A stretch of DNA of 64,000 nucleotides, taken from assembly GCA_900468285.1 (NCBI GenBank), contig UBTF01000004.1:26986-90985 (forward strand), given 5' to 3'. A program made the translations under genes and the position numbers. How positions within the stretch are numbered: position 1 is the first letter of the stretch; each line of letters opens with the position of its first letter. The notes below the pieces were generated by a model, which was not told the origin of the DNA, searched no databases, and saw nothing but the letters and a program-made list of their open reading frames with translations. The DNA is from Hyphomicrobiales bacterium. GTDB taxonomy: Bacteria; Pseudomonadota; Alphaproteobacteria; Rhizobiales; Rhizobiaceae. Positions 53,024-62,577 of this stretch are shown in pieces.

Positions 53024-54064
53024 CTATTTGCAAGCGGCGACGGTTCCGCCCTTTACGCCCTGGCAAAGTTCGCTCTTGCTGATCCACTTTGCATCCAGGA
53101 CAACGTTCAGATTGTCCTTGGTGATGGCCTGGGGCTGGAGGAAATAAGAGCTCATTTCCACGCCCTGGGTGCCGCCCTTGAACTTGATGGTGCCTTCCAG
53201 CGACTCCATCTTGGTGCCCTTGGCCAGAGCAACCGCCACTTCACCGGCCTTCTTGCCCAGCATGCGGCTGTCCTTCCAGACCGATACCGTCTGGGTGCCG
53301 AGTGCTACGCGGTTCAGCGCGGCCTTGTCGCCATCCTGACCGGAGACGGGAACGGAACCGGCGAGACCCTGGGCTTCCAAAGCTGCGACCACGCCGCCCG
53401 CCATGCCATCATTGGATGAGACCACGGCATCGACCTTGTTGTTGTTGGCGGTCAGGAACTGCTCCATGTTCTTCTGGGCAATTTCCGGCTTCCAGCCATC
53501 CGTATAGGCTTCGCCGACATTCTTGACCTTGCCGGAGGCGATGGCGTCTTTGAGCACTTCCATCTGGCCGGAGAATACGAAATCTGCATTCGGGTCGGTC
53601 GAGCCGCCCTTGATGAAGACGTAATTGCCCTCTGGCTTGATCTTGAACACTTCCTTGGCCTGCAGGCGGCCGACTTCCTTGTTGTCGAAGGTGATGTAAT
53701 AGGTGCTTGGGTTCTCGATCAGGCGGTCATAACCCACGACCGGGATACCTTCGGCGGCAGCCTTTTCGATGGCAGGGCCGATGGCGCTGCTGTCCTGCGC
53801 AAGAACGATGAGGGCGTTGGCGCCTTGCGCGATCAGGCTTTCAATATCGGTCAGCTGTTTTGCGGCTGAGGTCTGGGCATCAGCTGAAATATACTTCGCA
53901 CCGGCCGCTTTCAGCGCATCCTTGATGGCGGCTTCGTCGGTCTTCCAGCGTTCTTCCTGAAAGTTCGACCAGGAAACACCGACAACGAGATCAGCAGCAA
54001 TCGCTGCCGTGTGCAGGGAAACGAGTACGGCTGTACCCGCCAGCAATTTGGCAAAAGAATTCAT
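53024..54064 (-). CDS. xylF: D-xylose ABC transporter substrate-binding protein XylF
   Basis: A 346-residue periplasmic receptor. A signal peptide (to LHTAAIA) precedes [17 protein letters not shown], which matches the ERW opening of XylF. Further shared stretches are [78 protein letters not shown] and [19 protein letters not shown], closely following E. coli XylF. I chose ATG 54064. It is the first gene of the xylFHG operon, divergent from a ROK regulator, with a 9-1-9 palindrome between them. Confidence 0.9.
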   Translation of the reverse strand: MNSFAKLLAGTAVLVSLHTAAIAADLVVGVSWSNFQEERWKTDEAAIKDALKAAGAKYISADAQTSAAKQLTDIESLIAQGANALIVLAQDSSAIGPAIEKAAAEGIPVVGYDRLIENPSTYYITFDNKEVGRLQAKEVFKIKPEGNYVFIKGGSTDPNADFVFSGQMEVLKDAIASGKVKNVGEAYTDGWKPEIAQKNMEQFLTANNNKVDAVVSSNDGMAGGVVAALEAQGLAGSVPVSGQDGDKAALNRVALGTQTVSVWKDSRMLGKKAGEVAVALAKGTKMESLEGTIKFKGGTQGVEMSSYFLQPQAITKDNLNVVLDAKWISKSELCQGVKGGTVAACK

Positions 54065-54154
54065 GATTGTCCTCCCGGGTGGTGGCGAAACGCGGGGCAC
54101 CTCCATGCCTTTGCGCGAACGCCAGAAATCCTGCCTAGAAAAGCCAAAAGCTTT

Positions 54155-54173
54155 TTTCTCGACAGTCGAGAAA
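54155..54173. promoter_or_regulatory. Perfect 9-1-9 palindrome between xylF and the ROK regulator
   Basis: TTTCTCGACAGTCGAGAAA has nine-base perfect arms around a single central base. It lies about 90 bases before xylF and about 120 before the ROK gene. It is a good candidate operator for the ROK repressor. Confidence 0.65.
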
Positions 54174-54293
54174 TTAAATGTCAGAGAATCCGAAGGCTGT
54201 CAACTGGACGTGCGAAGGGGTGCAGAAGGCAGATTGCGATGAGTGCGGACAGGGTTTAATGGCATCCGAAACAGACAGGGGAAACGGGGCGGA

Positions 54294-55514
54294 ATGTCGG
54301 CCATAGCGAGTACCGAGCTGGTCCGACAGCAGAACAGTTTGCGAATGCTCAGCGCATTGCGCAGACATGGCAATCTTTCCCACACCGACCTTGCCGAACT
54401 GACGGGCCTCTCATCCGGCACGGTCTCTGCCATAACCGCAGAGCTGGAACGGTCGCAGCTCATTCATCGCAGTGAACAGCAGGCGGCATCCGGTCGCGGT
54501 CGTCCGCGCGTGCTGTTTCAGCCCAATAGCGGTTTTGGCTATGTGGCTGTCGTCGTCATCTCCTCGGATGCCGTTCAATATTCGCTTGTCGATTTTACCG
54601 GCAGGCTGATGGACCGGTTCGGGGAGGGCAGGTCTTCGACCTCAAGCGATATCTTCGCGCGGGAAATTCTCAATGGGCTGGTGCGGCTGGCCGGTCGCTC
54701 GAAGATTGCGCCCGGTGACATCCTGCATGTCTCCATCAGCAGCAAGGGCCTGGTCGATCCCGCCACGGCAACGCTGGTGTGGTCTCCCGTTCTGGGAAGC
54801 GGGCATGTGGATTTTCGAACGGTGCTGGCGCCCCACTTCCGCGCCCAGATCTATCTTTACAACGAAACGCTTCTCGTAGCCGACGCACTGTGGCGGCAAA
54901 GGCGCGAAAGCGCTGGCGAATCAGCCTCGCTTGCGGCGCTGTCCCTTGGTCACAGCATCGGCCTTGGTGTTGCGCGTGGGATGGGCGATGCGAAGGCAGA
55001 GGTGACCGCTCCCAATTTTGGTCACATGCTGCATGTGCCTGGGGGAGCGCTCTGCCGGTGTGGGGCAAGGGGCTGCGTCGAAGCCTATTGTGGCTTTTAT
55101 GGCATCCTGCGTGCGGCCTTCGAGGTTCCCACCAACACGATCCCGGCCAAATTCGTGCCGCTTCCAGAAGTCGAAAAGATTGCGGCCTCGGCGCGGGCGG
55201 GAAACCGCATGGCCGTGCTCGCTTTTCGGCAGGCGGGTCTGGCGCTGGGCTCCGGCCTCTCACGGCTGTTCAGCCTCTACGGTCCCATGCCGATCATCGT
55301 GACAGGCCCGGGAACGCGTTTTCTCGATCTCATCAGCGCCAGCATGAGAGAGGGCATGGAGCAGACGAGTGTCGTGCGCATGGGCGGCTTGCCACAGATC
55401 ACAATTGAGCCAGATGAGCAGACTTTGGTCTTTGACGGCCATATGGGACTTGCATTGTCGCGTCTGGATGGAGATATCGTGATGTCTGGCATGGCCGTGC
55501 CACAGATTTCATAA
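54294..55514 (+). CDS. ROK-family transcriptional regulator (NagC/XylR type)
   Basis: A 406-residue regulator. The N-terminal HTH (LRRHGNLSHTDLAELTGLSSGTVSAITAELE) is followed by an actin-like ROK domain with SLGHSIGLGVARGMG and the zinc site CRCGARGCVEAYC that marks ROK repressors. The kinase-type ATP site is degenerate, as expected for a regulator. I chose ATG 54294, with GGGGCGG upstream; the reading from 54243 has no similarity. It is divergent from xylFHG, so it likely represses that operon until xylose or a derivative binds. Confidence 0.88.
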   Translation: MSAIASTELVRQQNSLRMLSALRRHGNLSHTDLAELTGLSSGTVSAITAELERSQLIHRSEQQAASGRGRPRVLFQPNSGFGYVAVVVISSDAVQYSLVDFTGRLMDRFGEGRSSTSSDIFAREILNGLVRLAGRSKIAPGDILHVSISSKGLVDPATATLVWSPVLGSGHVDFRTVLAPHFRAQIYLYNETLLVADALWRQRRESAGESASLAALSLGHSIGLGVARGMGDAKAEVTAPNFGHMLHVPGGALCRCGARGCVEAYCGFYGILRAAFEVPTNTIPAKFVPLPEVEKIAASARAGNRMAVLAFRQAGLALGSGLSRLFSLYGPMPIIVTGPGTRFLDLISASMREGMEQTSVVRMGGLPQITIEPDEQTLVFDGHMGLALSRLDGDIVMSGMAVPQIS

Positions 55515-55542
55515 GCGGCACCGGCACGGTGCGGGAGAAAAC

Positions 55543-55785
55543 ATGCTCAACATCGATACGAGCCACCCGATTTACAGGCCGCTTTGGGTCCGGCTTTTGA
55601 TTGTCGGCTTTTGTGCTGGCTGGGCGATCATCGAGTTCGTCAATCACGAGATATTCTGGGCCACGGTGGTGGGCGGCGTTGCCGTCTATTCCGCCTATGT
55701 CCTGCTGATCACCTTCAAGCCACAGGCAGAGAAGGTCGAAGAGCCGGCGACCTTGCCGCAAACCGACACCGAAAAGTCAGATTGA
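55543..55785 (+). CDS. Small membrane protein, DUF3329-like
   Basis: An 80-residue protein with two hydrophobic segments. The opening ID-x-SHP-x-YRPLWVRLLIVGFCAGWA resembles DUF3329, a short family related to the N-terminus of PhoR; I am not certain of this. The C-terminus is polar and acidic. It follows the ROK gene by 28 bases on the same strand. Its 3' end overlaps the 3' end of the convergent J-like gene by nine bases. Confidence 0.6.
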   Translation: MLNIDTSHPIYRPLWVRLLIVGFCAGWAIIEFVNHEIFWATVVGGVAVYSAYVLLITFKPQAEKVEEPATLPQTDTEKSD

Positions 55786-56226
55786 AAGCAGGCGGATTGC
55801 CTGGTCAATCAGCAGATTGGCTGCCGTCATACGTTTGGTCGCGTTATCGCGAAACGGAACGCTGACCATATCCGGATGATTGAGACGCGCGAAACTGCGG
55901 CGCTTTTCTCCAAGCGATTCGATGGTGTCGTTCTGATCGATCGCTAGTTCTTCAGACACGTCGGCCAGTGAGGTGCGCGCAAGGTGTGCCGGCATTGTTT
56001 CCGGTGGTGGGGCGGGAGCAGGCTGCGGCGCCTCCAGAAAGTCCAGATAGCTATCCAGCGGGCGATTCGCCGAAGACGGATCCTGCGTTGCGGTTTCGAA
56101 GACCAGACTGGCGCTGAACCCGTTGGTCGCATAATCGGCGCGCGGTTCCTCAGCGGGCGGCTCTTCCTCGGCTTCCCGCTCCAGCCGCGCCACCACAGAC
56201 TGAAATACAGACTGGCCAAACAGCAT
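55777..56226 (-). CDS. Degenerate J-domain protein
   Basis: A 149-residue protein. The first 80 residues are acidic and rich in Pro, Glu and Ala, apparently disordered. The last 60 (SLGEKRRSFARLNHPDMVSVPFRDNATKRMTAANLLIDQAIRLL, shown only as a span) look like a shortened J domain: an ARLNHPD with the essential HPD tripeptide, then a helix with A-A-N-L-L-I-D-Q-A. HPD in this context stimulates Hsp70 ATPase. It lacks the usual helix I and the G/F region. An analogue of small rhizobial DnaJ-like proteins is likely, but the target is unknown. Confidence 0.55.
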   Translation of the reverse strand: MLFGQSVFQSVVARLEREAEEEPPAEEPRADYATNGFSASLVFETATQDPSSANRPLDSYLDFLEAPQPAPAPPPETMPAHLARTSLADVSEELAIDQNDTIESLGEKRRSFARLNHPDMVSVPFRDNATKRMTAANLLIDQAIRLLSI

Positions 56227-56286
56227 CAGATATTCCCTCTCGAAGCAGCGACACGATCACATGAAGGTGGTCCGGGGCTTGCGGCG

Positions 56287-57279
56287 TCAATTCCAACTCA
56301 ATGTGTCGCTCTCGGCCAGCACAAGATCATACAGAAGTTGTGCGCTGGGTGGCAGAACGCGGTCCTTCGTCACGACCAGGCTATAGGGTTTGACGTTCAG
56401 ATCGAATTCTGTGGGCAGAATGCGTATGTCGCCCATGGGTGAGTGCTGCCCAGAGACGAACTCCGCCATTTCATAGGCCAGGGGCGCAATCGCATTGGTC
56501 TGGGTTACGATTGCAAGGGTCAGCACGATAGACGGTGTATTGATGACGTTGCGTGGCAGGGGAACGCCCTGGGACAGGAAGACATCTTCCATCGTGCGGC
56601 GCAACAGGGCGCCGGGTGGCTGAAACACCCAGTCATATTGTGAGAGATCTTCGAGCCGGGCTGGCGCGGTGTTGAGAAGCGGGTGGTCTTTGCGCACCAG
56701 CAGGCAGGCTCGCTCTATGCCGATCTCATGCGCGTTGAAGAGGGCAGGGTCTATGTCCTCGGGAATACGGCCAATAATGAAATCATGGCGGGCCGCCAGC
56801 AATTCGCGCGCCAGCACATTGCTGGTTTCCACCTGCACATTGACCTCGATGCCGGGATAGGTGTCCATCGCCTTGCGCAGCGCCGGCACCACGAGGCTGA
56901 TGGCAGGTGCGGTGACCGAGCCTATGAAGACTGAGCCGCCGCTGCCGGACTTCATCTGTGCAAGTTCGCGGCTGGCTTCCCGCAGTTCGAGGAGGATCTT
57001 TCTGGCGCGTTTGGCAAGGGCCTCGCCGAACTGCGTCAGCACAACGCCGCGCGAGGCTCTCTGGCACAGCGGGCTCTTAACGATGGCTTCCATTTCCGAT
57101 AACATGCGGGATGCGGCCGGTTGCGTCATGTTGAGGACAGCCGCGGCCGCACTAACCTGACCGTGCTCTTCAATCGTGACCAACATGCGCAGATGCGCCA
57201 TTTTCAAGCCGGCGCGCAACAGAGGGTTGTCCTCCGTCAGCGACAGGAATTCGAACGTGTTCGTTCCATTTCGTTCCAT
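56287..57279 (-). CDS. gbpR: LysR-family regulator GbpR
   Basis: A 330-residue LysR-type regulator. The HTH reads GLKMAHLRMLVTIEEHGQVSAAAAVLNMTQPAASRMLSEME, followed by a periplasmic-binding-like sensor domain (GSVTAPAISLVVPALRKAMDTYPGIEVNVQVETS). In Agrobacterium, GbpR lies divergently beside chvE (gbpA) and controls it in response to sugars; the arrangement here is the same. I chose ATG 57279; a TTG at 57306 would add nine residues. An inverted repeat in the shared promoter (57335-57352) is a candidate binding site. Confidence 0.88.
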   Translation of the reverse strand: MERNGTNTFEFLSLTEDNPLLRAGLKMAHLRMLVTIEEHGQVSAAAAVLNMTQPAASRMLSEMEAIVKSPLCQRASRGVVLTQFGEALAKRARKILLELREASRELAQMKSGSGGSVFIGSVTAPAISLVVPALRKAMDTYPGIEVNVQVETSNVLARELLAARHDFIIGRIPEDIDPALFNAHEIGIERACLLVRKDHPLLNTAPARLEDLSQYDWVFQPPGALLRRTMEDVFLSQGVPLPRNVINTPSIVLTLAIVTQTNAIAPLAYEMAEFVSGQHSPMGDIRILPTEFDLNVKPYSLVVTKDRVLPPSAQLLYDLVLAESDTLSWN

Positions 57280-57334
57280 CGCAAATGCGGTCCAGACCCG
57301 TTGCAAACGACGTTGTGCAATTATATCGATTTAA

Positions 57335-57352
57335 TATATCAAAAATGATATA
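57335..57352. promoter_or_regulatory. Inverted repeat TATATCA-N4-TGATATA in the gbpR-chvE promoter
   Basis: Perfect seven-base arms surround AAAA. It lies 56 bases upstream of the gbpR start and about 200 before chvE, the usual place for a LysR-type recognition site. Binding by GbpR is inferred. Confidence 0.55.
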
Positions 57353-57549
57353 GGAAAAGCAATATATTCTATTTGACAGTTATATGGATTCAGAACAGTT
57401 TGCGCCTGTGCCGAGGAGGAGTGGCGAAAGTTCGGATTGTAACTATGCATTCCGTTCGAGTAAGCTAAACTTCTAACACTCGGGCGTGGATTTGAGGGCG
57501 CGCTGTATAGACACATCGCCTGGTTAAAGGGTTCCAAGGGAGAGAGTTC

Positions 57550-58614
57550 ATGAAATCCATCATTTCGTTGGTTGCGGCCTGTGCCATCGGCGCTGCAGCA
57601 TTTGCGTCGCCGGTCTGGGCGCAGGACAAGGGCACAGTTGGTATTGCAATGCCAACGAAGTCTTCTGCTCGCTGGATCGATGACGGCAACAACATCGTCA
57701 AGCAGCTTCAGGAAGCTGGCTATGCCACCGATCTGCAGTACGCAGACGACGATATTCCGAATCAGCTTTCCCAGATTGAAAACATGGTTACCAAGGGCGT
57801 TAAGGTCCTGGTCATCGCATCGATCGACGGCACAACGCTTTCTGACGTGCTCAAGCAGGCCGGTTCGCAGGGTATCAAGGTCATCGCTTATGACCGCCTT
57901 ATCCGCAACAGCGGCGACGTCAGCTACTACGCAACCTTCGACAACTTCCAGGTTGGCGTGTTGCAGGCAACGTCCATCGCCGACAAGCTTGGCCTGAAGG
58001 ACGGCAAGGGTCCATTCAACATCGAACTGTTCGGCGGCTCGCCAGACGACAACAACGCCTTCTTCTTCTACGATGGCGCAATGTCCGTTCTGAAGCCTTA
58101 CATCGACAGCGGCAAGCTGGTTGTAAAGTCCGGCCAGATGGGCATGGACAAGGTCGGTACGCTGCGTTGGGATCCGGCAACGGCCCAGGCTCGTATGGAT
58201 AACCTCCTGTCTGCCTACTACACCGATGCAAAGGTTGATGCAGTTCTGTCGCCTTACGACGGTATCTCCATCGGCATCATTTCTTCGCTGAAGGGCGTTG
58301 GCTACGGTTCTGGCGACATGCCGCTTCCAGTGGTTTCCGGTCAGGATGCTGAAGTTCCTTCCGTCAAGTCCATTCTTGCCGGTGAACAGTATTCGACAAT
58401 CTTCAAGGACACACGCGAACTTGCCAAGGTTACTGTTGGCATGGTCAATGCTGTGATGCAGGGCAAAGAGCCTGAGGTAAACGACACCAAGACCTATGAA
58501 AATGGCGTCAAGGTTGTTCCTTCCTACCTGCTCAAGCCAGTTGCCGTTACCAAGGACAACGTAAAGTCTGTTCTGGTTGAAAGCGGTTACTACAAAGAAG
58601 ATCAGCTGAAGTAA
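57550..58614 (+). CDS. chvE: Sugar-binding periplasmic protein ChvE
   Basis: A 354-residue periplasmic receptor for arabinose, glucose, galactose, xylose and some sugar acids. The signal peptide ends at ASPVWA before [23 protein letters not shown], which is the ChvE start. [20 protein letters not shown] and [20 protein letters not shown] are also characteristic. In Agrobacterium ChvE serves both as the receptor for GguAB-linked uptake and as the sugar partner of VirA in vir gene induction; this second role would need a Ti plasmid not in this window. Flanking gbpR and gguABC confirm the identity. Confidence 0.95.
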   Translation: MKSIISLVAACAIGAAAFASPVWAQDKGTVGIAMPTKSSARWIDDGNNIVKQLQEAGYATDLQYADDDIPNQLSQIENMVTKGVKVLVIASIDGTTLSDVLKQAGSQGIKVIAYDRLIRNSGDVSYYATFDNFQVGVLQATSIADKLGLKDGKGPFNIELFGGSPDDNNAFFFYDGAMSVLKPYIDSGKLVVKSGQMGMDKVGTLRWDPATAQARMDNLLSAYYTDAKVDAVLSPYDGISIGIISSLKGVGYGSGDMPLPVVSGQDAEVPSVKSILAGEQYSTIFKDTRELAKVTVGMVNAVMQGKEPEVNDTKTYENGVKVVPSYLLKPVAVTKDNVKSVLVESGYYKEDQLK

Positions 58615-58627
58615 TTTCATGATCGTG

Positions 58628-58654
58628 GCGGGGATGGACGTGGTTCATCCCCGC
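58628..58654 (+). repeat. Hairpin between chvE and gguA
   Basis: GCGGGGATG pairs with CATCCCCGC over nine bases, followed by TTCTTC. It may attenuate transcription or protect the chvE message so the binding protein exceeds the ATPase and permease. Confidence 0.6.
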
Positions 58655-58698
58655 TTCTTCACATAAGAACGCCGGATTGTACGGCGCTGGATTGCGAT

Positions 58699-60234
58699 AT
58701 GGACAATACCATCCTCGAAATGCGGAATATCACCAAGACGTTTCCGGGCGTGAAAGCTCTGGAAAACGTGAACCTCAAGGTTCGCCAAGGTGAAATACAC
58801 GCACTCGTCGGCGAAAACGGTGCCGGAAAGTCGACCCTCATGAAGGTCCTTTCAGGCGTTTACCCCGCCGGCACATATGAAGGCGAAATTCACTACGAAG
58901 GTCAGCTGCGTAATTTCCGCGCGATCAATGACAGTGAAGAAATCGGCATCATTATCATTCACCAGGAGCTGGCGCTCGTGCCGCTTCTTTCCATTGCCGA
59001 AAACATTTTTCTCGGAAACGAGATGGCCACCAATGGGGTCATCAGCTGGCAGCAGACGTTCAATCGTACGCGCGAGTTGTTGAAGAAGGTCGGCCTGAAG
59101 GAATCTCCTGAAACCCTGATCACCGATATCGGTGTCGGCAAGCAGCAGCTCGTTGAAATCGCCAAAGCGCTGTCCAAGAGCGTGAAGTTGCTTATTCTCG
59201 ATGAGCCTACCGCGTCCTTGAATGAAAGCGACTCCGAGGCGCTTCTGAACCTGCTGATCGAGTTCCGCAAGCAGGGACTGACATCCATCATCATTACGCA
59301 TAAGCTCAATGAAGTGCGCAAGGTTGCGGACCAGATCACGGTTCTGCGCGATGGCATGACCGTCAAGACGCTCGACTGTCACAAGGAAGAGATCAGCGAA
59401 GACGTCATTATCCGCAACATGGTGGGCCGCGATCTGGAAGATCGTTATCCGCCGCGCCATGTGCCGATTGGCGAAACCATTCTCGAAGTCAAGAACTGGA
59501 ACGCTTACCACCAGCAACACCGCGAACGTCAGGTGCTGCACGATATCAACATCAACGTGCGCAAGGGCGAGGTTGTCGGTATTGCCGGTTTGATGGGCGC
59601 AGGCCGAACCGAATTCGCGATGAGCGTTTTCGGCAAATCTTACGGCCACAAGATTTCCGGCGAAGTCCTTCTTCACGGCAAGCCGGTCGATGTCAGCACG
59701 GTTCGCAAGGCAATCGATGCGGGCCTGGCCTATGTTACCGAAGACCGCAAGCATCTCGGCCTCGTGCTCAACGACAACATCGTACACAACACCACGCTGG
59801 CAAATCTGGCGGGCGTGTCGTCGGCAACGGTGATTGACGAGATCAAGGAAATGTCGATCGCCAGCGATTTCCGCAAGCGATTGCGCATTAGATCCTCCGG
59901 GATTTTCCAGGAAACGGTCAATCTTTCGGGCGGCAACCAGCAGAAGGTCGTTCTGTCGAAGTGGCTGTTCTCGAATCCTGACGTTCTCATTCTGGACGAA
60001 CCGACACGCGGCATCGATGTCGGTGCCAAATACGAAATCTACACCATTATCAACCAGCTCGCCGCCGACGGAAAAGGCGTTCTGATGATTTCATCGGAAA
60101 TGCCCGAACTGCTCGGCAACTGCGACCGCATCTACGTCATGAACGAAGGACGGATTGTCGCCGAATTGCCGAAGGGAGAGGCGAGCCAGGAAAGTATCAT
60201 GCGCGCTATCATGCGCTCAGGGGAGAAGAACTGA
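58699..60234 (+). CDS. gguA: Sugar ABC transporter ATP-binding protein GguA
   Basis: A 511-residue ABC ATPase with two nucleotide-binding halves, as in MglA and RbsA. The first has Walker [18 protein letters not shown], signature [14 protein letters not shown] and Walker [13 protein letters not shown]. The second has a degenerate Walker A (GLMGAGRTE), signature [15 protein letters not shown] and Walker [14 protein letters not shown]. It energises sugar uptake with GguB and ChvE. Its stop overlaps gguB by one base. Confidence 0.94.
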   Translation: MDNTILEMRNITKTFPGVKALENVNLKVRQGEIHALVGENGAGKSTLMKVLSGVYPAGTYEGEIHYEGQLRNFRAINDSEEIGIIIIHQELALVPLLSIAENIFLGNEMATNGVISWQQTFNRTRELLKKVGLKESPETLITDIGVGKQQLVEIAKALSKSVKLLILDEPTASLNESDSEALLNLLIEFRKQGLTSIIITHKLNEVRKVADQITVLRDGMTVKTLDCHKEEISEDVIIRNMVGRDLEDRYPPRHVPIGETILEVKNWNAYHQQHRERQVLHDININVRKGEVVGIAGLMGAGRTEFAMSVFGKSYGHKISGEVLLHGKPVDVSTVRKAIDAGLAYVTEDRKHLGLVLNDNIVHNTTLANLAGVSSATVIDEIKEMSIASDFRKRLRIRSSGIFQETVNLSGGNQQKVVLSKWLFSNPDVLILDEPTRGIDVGAKYEIYTIINQLAADGKGVLMISSEMPELLGNCDRIYVMNEGRIVAELPKGEASQESIMRAIMRSGEKN

Positions 60235-61430
60235 TGAGTTCGGCCAACACATCCACCGAAGAAAGCAACGTCGTATCAGTCGGCTCGTATATCCGGTCCA
60301 ATATCCGCGAATACGGTATGCTGATTGCCCTCGTGGCCATCATGGTTTTCTTCCAGTTTTATACCGGCGGCATTCTGTTTCGCCCGGTTAACCTGACAAA
60401 CCTCATTCTGCAGAACTCCTTCATCGTCATCATGTCGCTCGGCATGTTGCTGGTGATTGTCGCGGGACATATCGACCTGTCCGTTGGCTCCATCGTCGCC
60501 TTTGTCGGCGCGATTGCCGCGATCCTGACGGTCCAATGGGGCATGAATCCGCTTCTGGCGGCGCTTATATGCCTCGGCGTCGGCGGCGTGATCGGTGCGG
60601 CACAGGGCTACTGGATTGCCTATCACCGCATTCCATCCTTCATCGTGACGCTTGCCGGAATGCTCGTGTTCCGCGGCTTGACGCTGTTCGTGCTGGGCGG
60701 AAAGAACATTGGGCCGTTCCCTGTCGACTTCCAGGTCGTCAGCACGGGCTTCCTGCCCGATATCGGCGGAATCGAGGGCTTCAACACCACGTCGATGGTC
60801 CTGACTGTGGTCATCACTGCCGTGTTGTTTGTCTTCGCTCTTCGCCGTCGTCAGGTAAACCAGAGCCACGGTATCGACGTTGAACCGTTCGGCTTCTTCG
60901 TTGCGCAGCACCTGCTGATTTCCGCAGCGATCCTGTTCCTGGGCTATCAGCTCTCCACCTACCGCGGTCTGCCAAACGTGCTGATCGTGATGTTGGTGCT
61001 GATTGCGCTCTACAGCTTCGTGACACGCCGCACCACCATCGGCCGTCGGATCTACGCCATGGGTGGCAATGAAAAGGCAACGAAGCTTTCTGGTATCAAT
61101 ACCGAACGCTTGAGCTTCTTCACATTTGTCAACATGGGTGTGCTTGCCGGTCTTGCCGGAATGATCATCGCGACACGTTTGAACTCGGCAACGCCCAAGG
61201 CAGGTGTTGGCTTCGAACTCGACGTGATTGCTGCCTGCTTTATCGGCGGCGCCTCGGCGTCCGGCGGCGTAGGCAAGATCACCGGCGCAGTGATTGGTGC
61301 CTTCATCATGGGCGTCATGAACAACGGCATGTCGATTGTCGGTCTTGGCATCGACTTCCAGCAGATGGTCAAGGGCCTCGTATTGCTGGCTGCCGTATTC
61401 TTCGACGTCTACAACAAGAACAAGGGTTGA
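60234..61430 (+). CDS. gguB: Sugar ABC transporter permease GguB
   Basis: A 398-residue permease of the MglC/XylH class with about ten membrane segments. [40 protein letters not shown] and RRTTIGRRIYAMGGNEKATKLSGI are the family motifs, and the end is VFFDVYNKNKG. It starts on an ATG one base inside the gguA stop (TGATG). It forms the membrane channel for arabinose, galactose and related sugars delivered by ChvE. A hairpin follows before gguC. Confidence 0.93.
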   Translation: MSSANTSTEESNVVSVGSYIRSNIREYGMLIALVAIMVFFQFYTGGILFRPVNLTNLILQNSFIVIMSLGMLLVIVAGHIDLSVGSIVAFVGAIAAILTVQWGMNPLLAALICLGVGGVIGAAQGYWIAYHRIPSFIVTLAGMLVFRGLTLFVLGGKNIGPFPVDFQVVSTGFLPDIGGIEGFNTTSMVLTVVITAVLFVFALRRRQVNQSHGIDVEPFGFFVAQHLLISAAILFLGYQLSTYRGLPNVLIVMLVLIALYSFVTRRTTIGRRIYAMGGNEKATKLSGINTERLSFFTFVNMGVLAGLAGMIIATRLNSATPKAGVGFELDVIAACFIGGASASGGVGKITGAVIGAFIMGVMNNGMSIVGLGIDFQQMVKGLVLLAAVFFDVYNKNKG

Positions 61431-61463
61431 TCGTCAGATCACCCCATCGATGCGAACGAAAAG

Positions 61464-61484
61464 AGTGGCCGGTTTCCGGCCACT
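61464..61484 (+). terminator. Hairpin between gguB and gguC
   Basis: AGTGGCCGG pairs with CCGGCCACT over three bases, followed by TTC. The T-run is short, so it is probably a partial terminator or a 3' stabiliser. Confidence 0.55.
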
Positions 61485-61526
61485 TTCATGAGATGCAGGC
61501 GTCAGAACGTCTTGAAAGGAACTACC

Positions 61527-62522
61527 GTGCTGATTTCTCAAATCAAGGATGCAAGCGGAAGCATCATCGTTGCCGCTCGTGAAGAAGGCGGCCAGGCGCG
61601 CGCCATCAACAATGCCGGATCGGTTTACGCGCTGGCAATGGAAGCGGCCAATAGCGGCAAGTCGCTGGCAGATGTCATCGCGGCGCACGGGTTTGGCGAC
61701 AATGTTGATCTCGAAGCTGCTTATGACGACGGCCGCGTTCTGCCGCCGATTACCCATCCCGATCCGTCCCATCTGCACCTGACAGGTACAGGCCTGACCC
61801 ACCTCGGGTCAGCGGCGACGCGTGACAGCATGCATAAGAAGGCCAGTGAAACATCGCAGGAGAGCCTGACGGACTCCATGAAGATGTTCAACATGGGTCT
61901 TGAGAACGGCAAGCCGAAGGCTGGCGAAAAGGGCGTTCAGCCCGAGTGGTTCTACAAGGGCAATGGCCACGTCGCGACTGCTCCCGGTGCTGCTCTCGTC
62001 TCGCCGTCTTTCGCACTGGATGGTGGCGAAGAGCCGGAAATGGCGGGGATTTACGTCATCTCCGACAAGGGCGAAGCATTTCGTGTCGGGTTTGCGGTCT
62101 CCAACGAGTTCTCCGATCACGTCACGGAACGGATGAACTACCTCTACCTGGCCCATTCGAAACTGCGCCCTGCAAGCTTCGGTCCGGAAATCCGCATCGG
62201 TGCGCCTCCAGCGGATATTCGTGGAACGTCCCGCATCCTGCGCGATGGAAAGGTCATCTTTGAAAAGCCTTTCCTTTCCGGCGAAGACAATATGTCCCAC
62301 ACCTTCGCCAATCTCGAATATCACCACTTCAAATACGGCTTGTTCCGCACGCCAGGCGAAGTGCATGTCCATATGTTCGGCACGGCGACACTGTCCTTCG
62401 CGGACGGTATCAAGCCAGAGGCGGGTGACGTATTCGAGATCGAAGCCGGTGGCTTTGGCCTGCCGCTGCGCAATGCGCTAAGAGTGGAAATGGAAGAGCC
62501 GGTGGTTATCCACCAGCTCTGA
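61527..62522 (+). CDS. gguC: GguC family protein (AraD1/FAH-fold sugar-acid dehydratase-like)
   Basis: A 331-residue protein. It starts at GTG 61527 (VLISQIKDASGSIIV) with AAGGA upstream; the frame opens at 61488 but without similarity. The C-terminal region has the fumarylacetoacetase-like fold with acidic metal ligands around GGEEPEMAGIYVIS and FSDHVTERMNYLYLAHSKLRPASFGPE. AraD1-type GguC proteins are linked to L-arabinonate or similar keto-deoxy sugar-acid breakdown. Its place after gguAB suggests it handles sugars brought in by ChvE. A strong terminator follows. Confidence 0.88.
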   Translation: MLISQIKDASGSIIVAAREEGGQARAINNAGSVYALAMEAANSGKSLADVIAAHGFGDNVDLEAAYDDGRVLPPITHPDPSHLHLTGTGLTHLGSAATRDSMHKKASETSQESLTDSMKMFNMGLENGKPKAGEKGVQPEWFYKGNGHVATAPGAALVSPSFALDGGEEPEMAGIYVISDKGEAFRVGFAVSNEFSDHVTERMNYLYLAHSKLRPASFGPEIRIGAPPADIRGTSRILRDGKVIFEKPFLSGEDNMSHTFANLEYHHFKYGLFRTPGEVHVHMFGTATLSFADGIKPEAGDVFEIEAGGFGLPLRNALRVEMEEPVVIHQL

Positions 62523-62545
62523 GTGCTACATCGTTAGCAATCGTG

Positions 62546-62577
62546 AGCTTCGGACCTTCCGGTCCGGAGCTTTTTTT
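62546..62577 (+). terminator. Rho-independent terminator of chvE-gguABC
   Basis: AGCTTCGGACC pairs with GGTCCGGAGCT over TTCC (one G-T pair) and runs into seven Ts. It reaches the stop of the convergent VOC gene. Confidence 0.85.

Noticed and set aside
57331..58620. 429-residue frame opposite chvE
   Set aside because: Complement of chvE and its promoter; no domain is visible.
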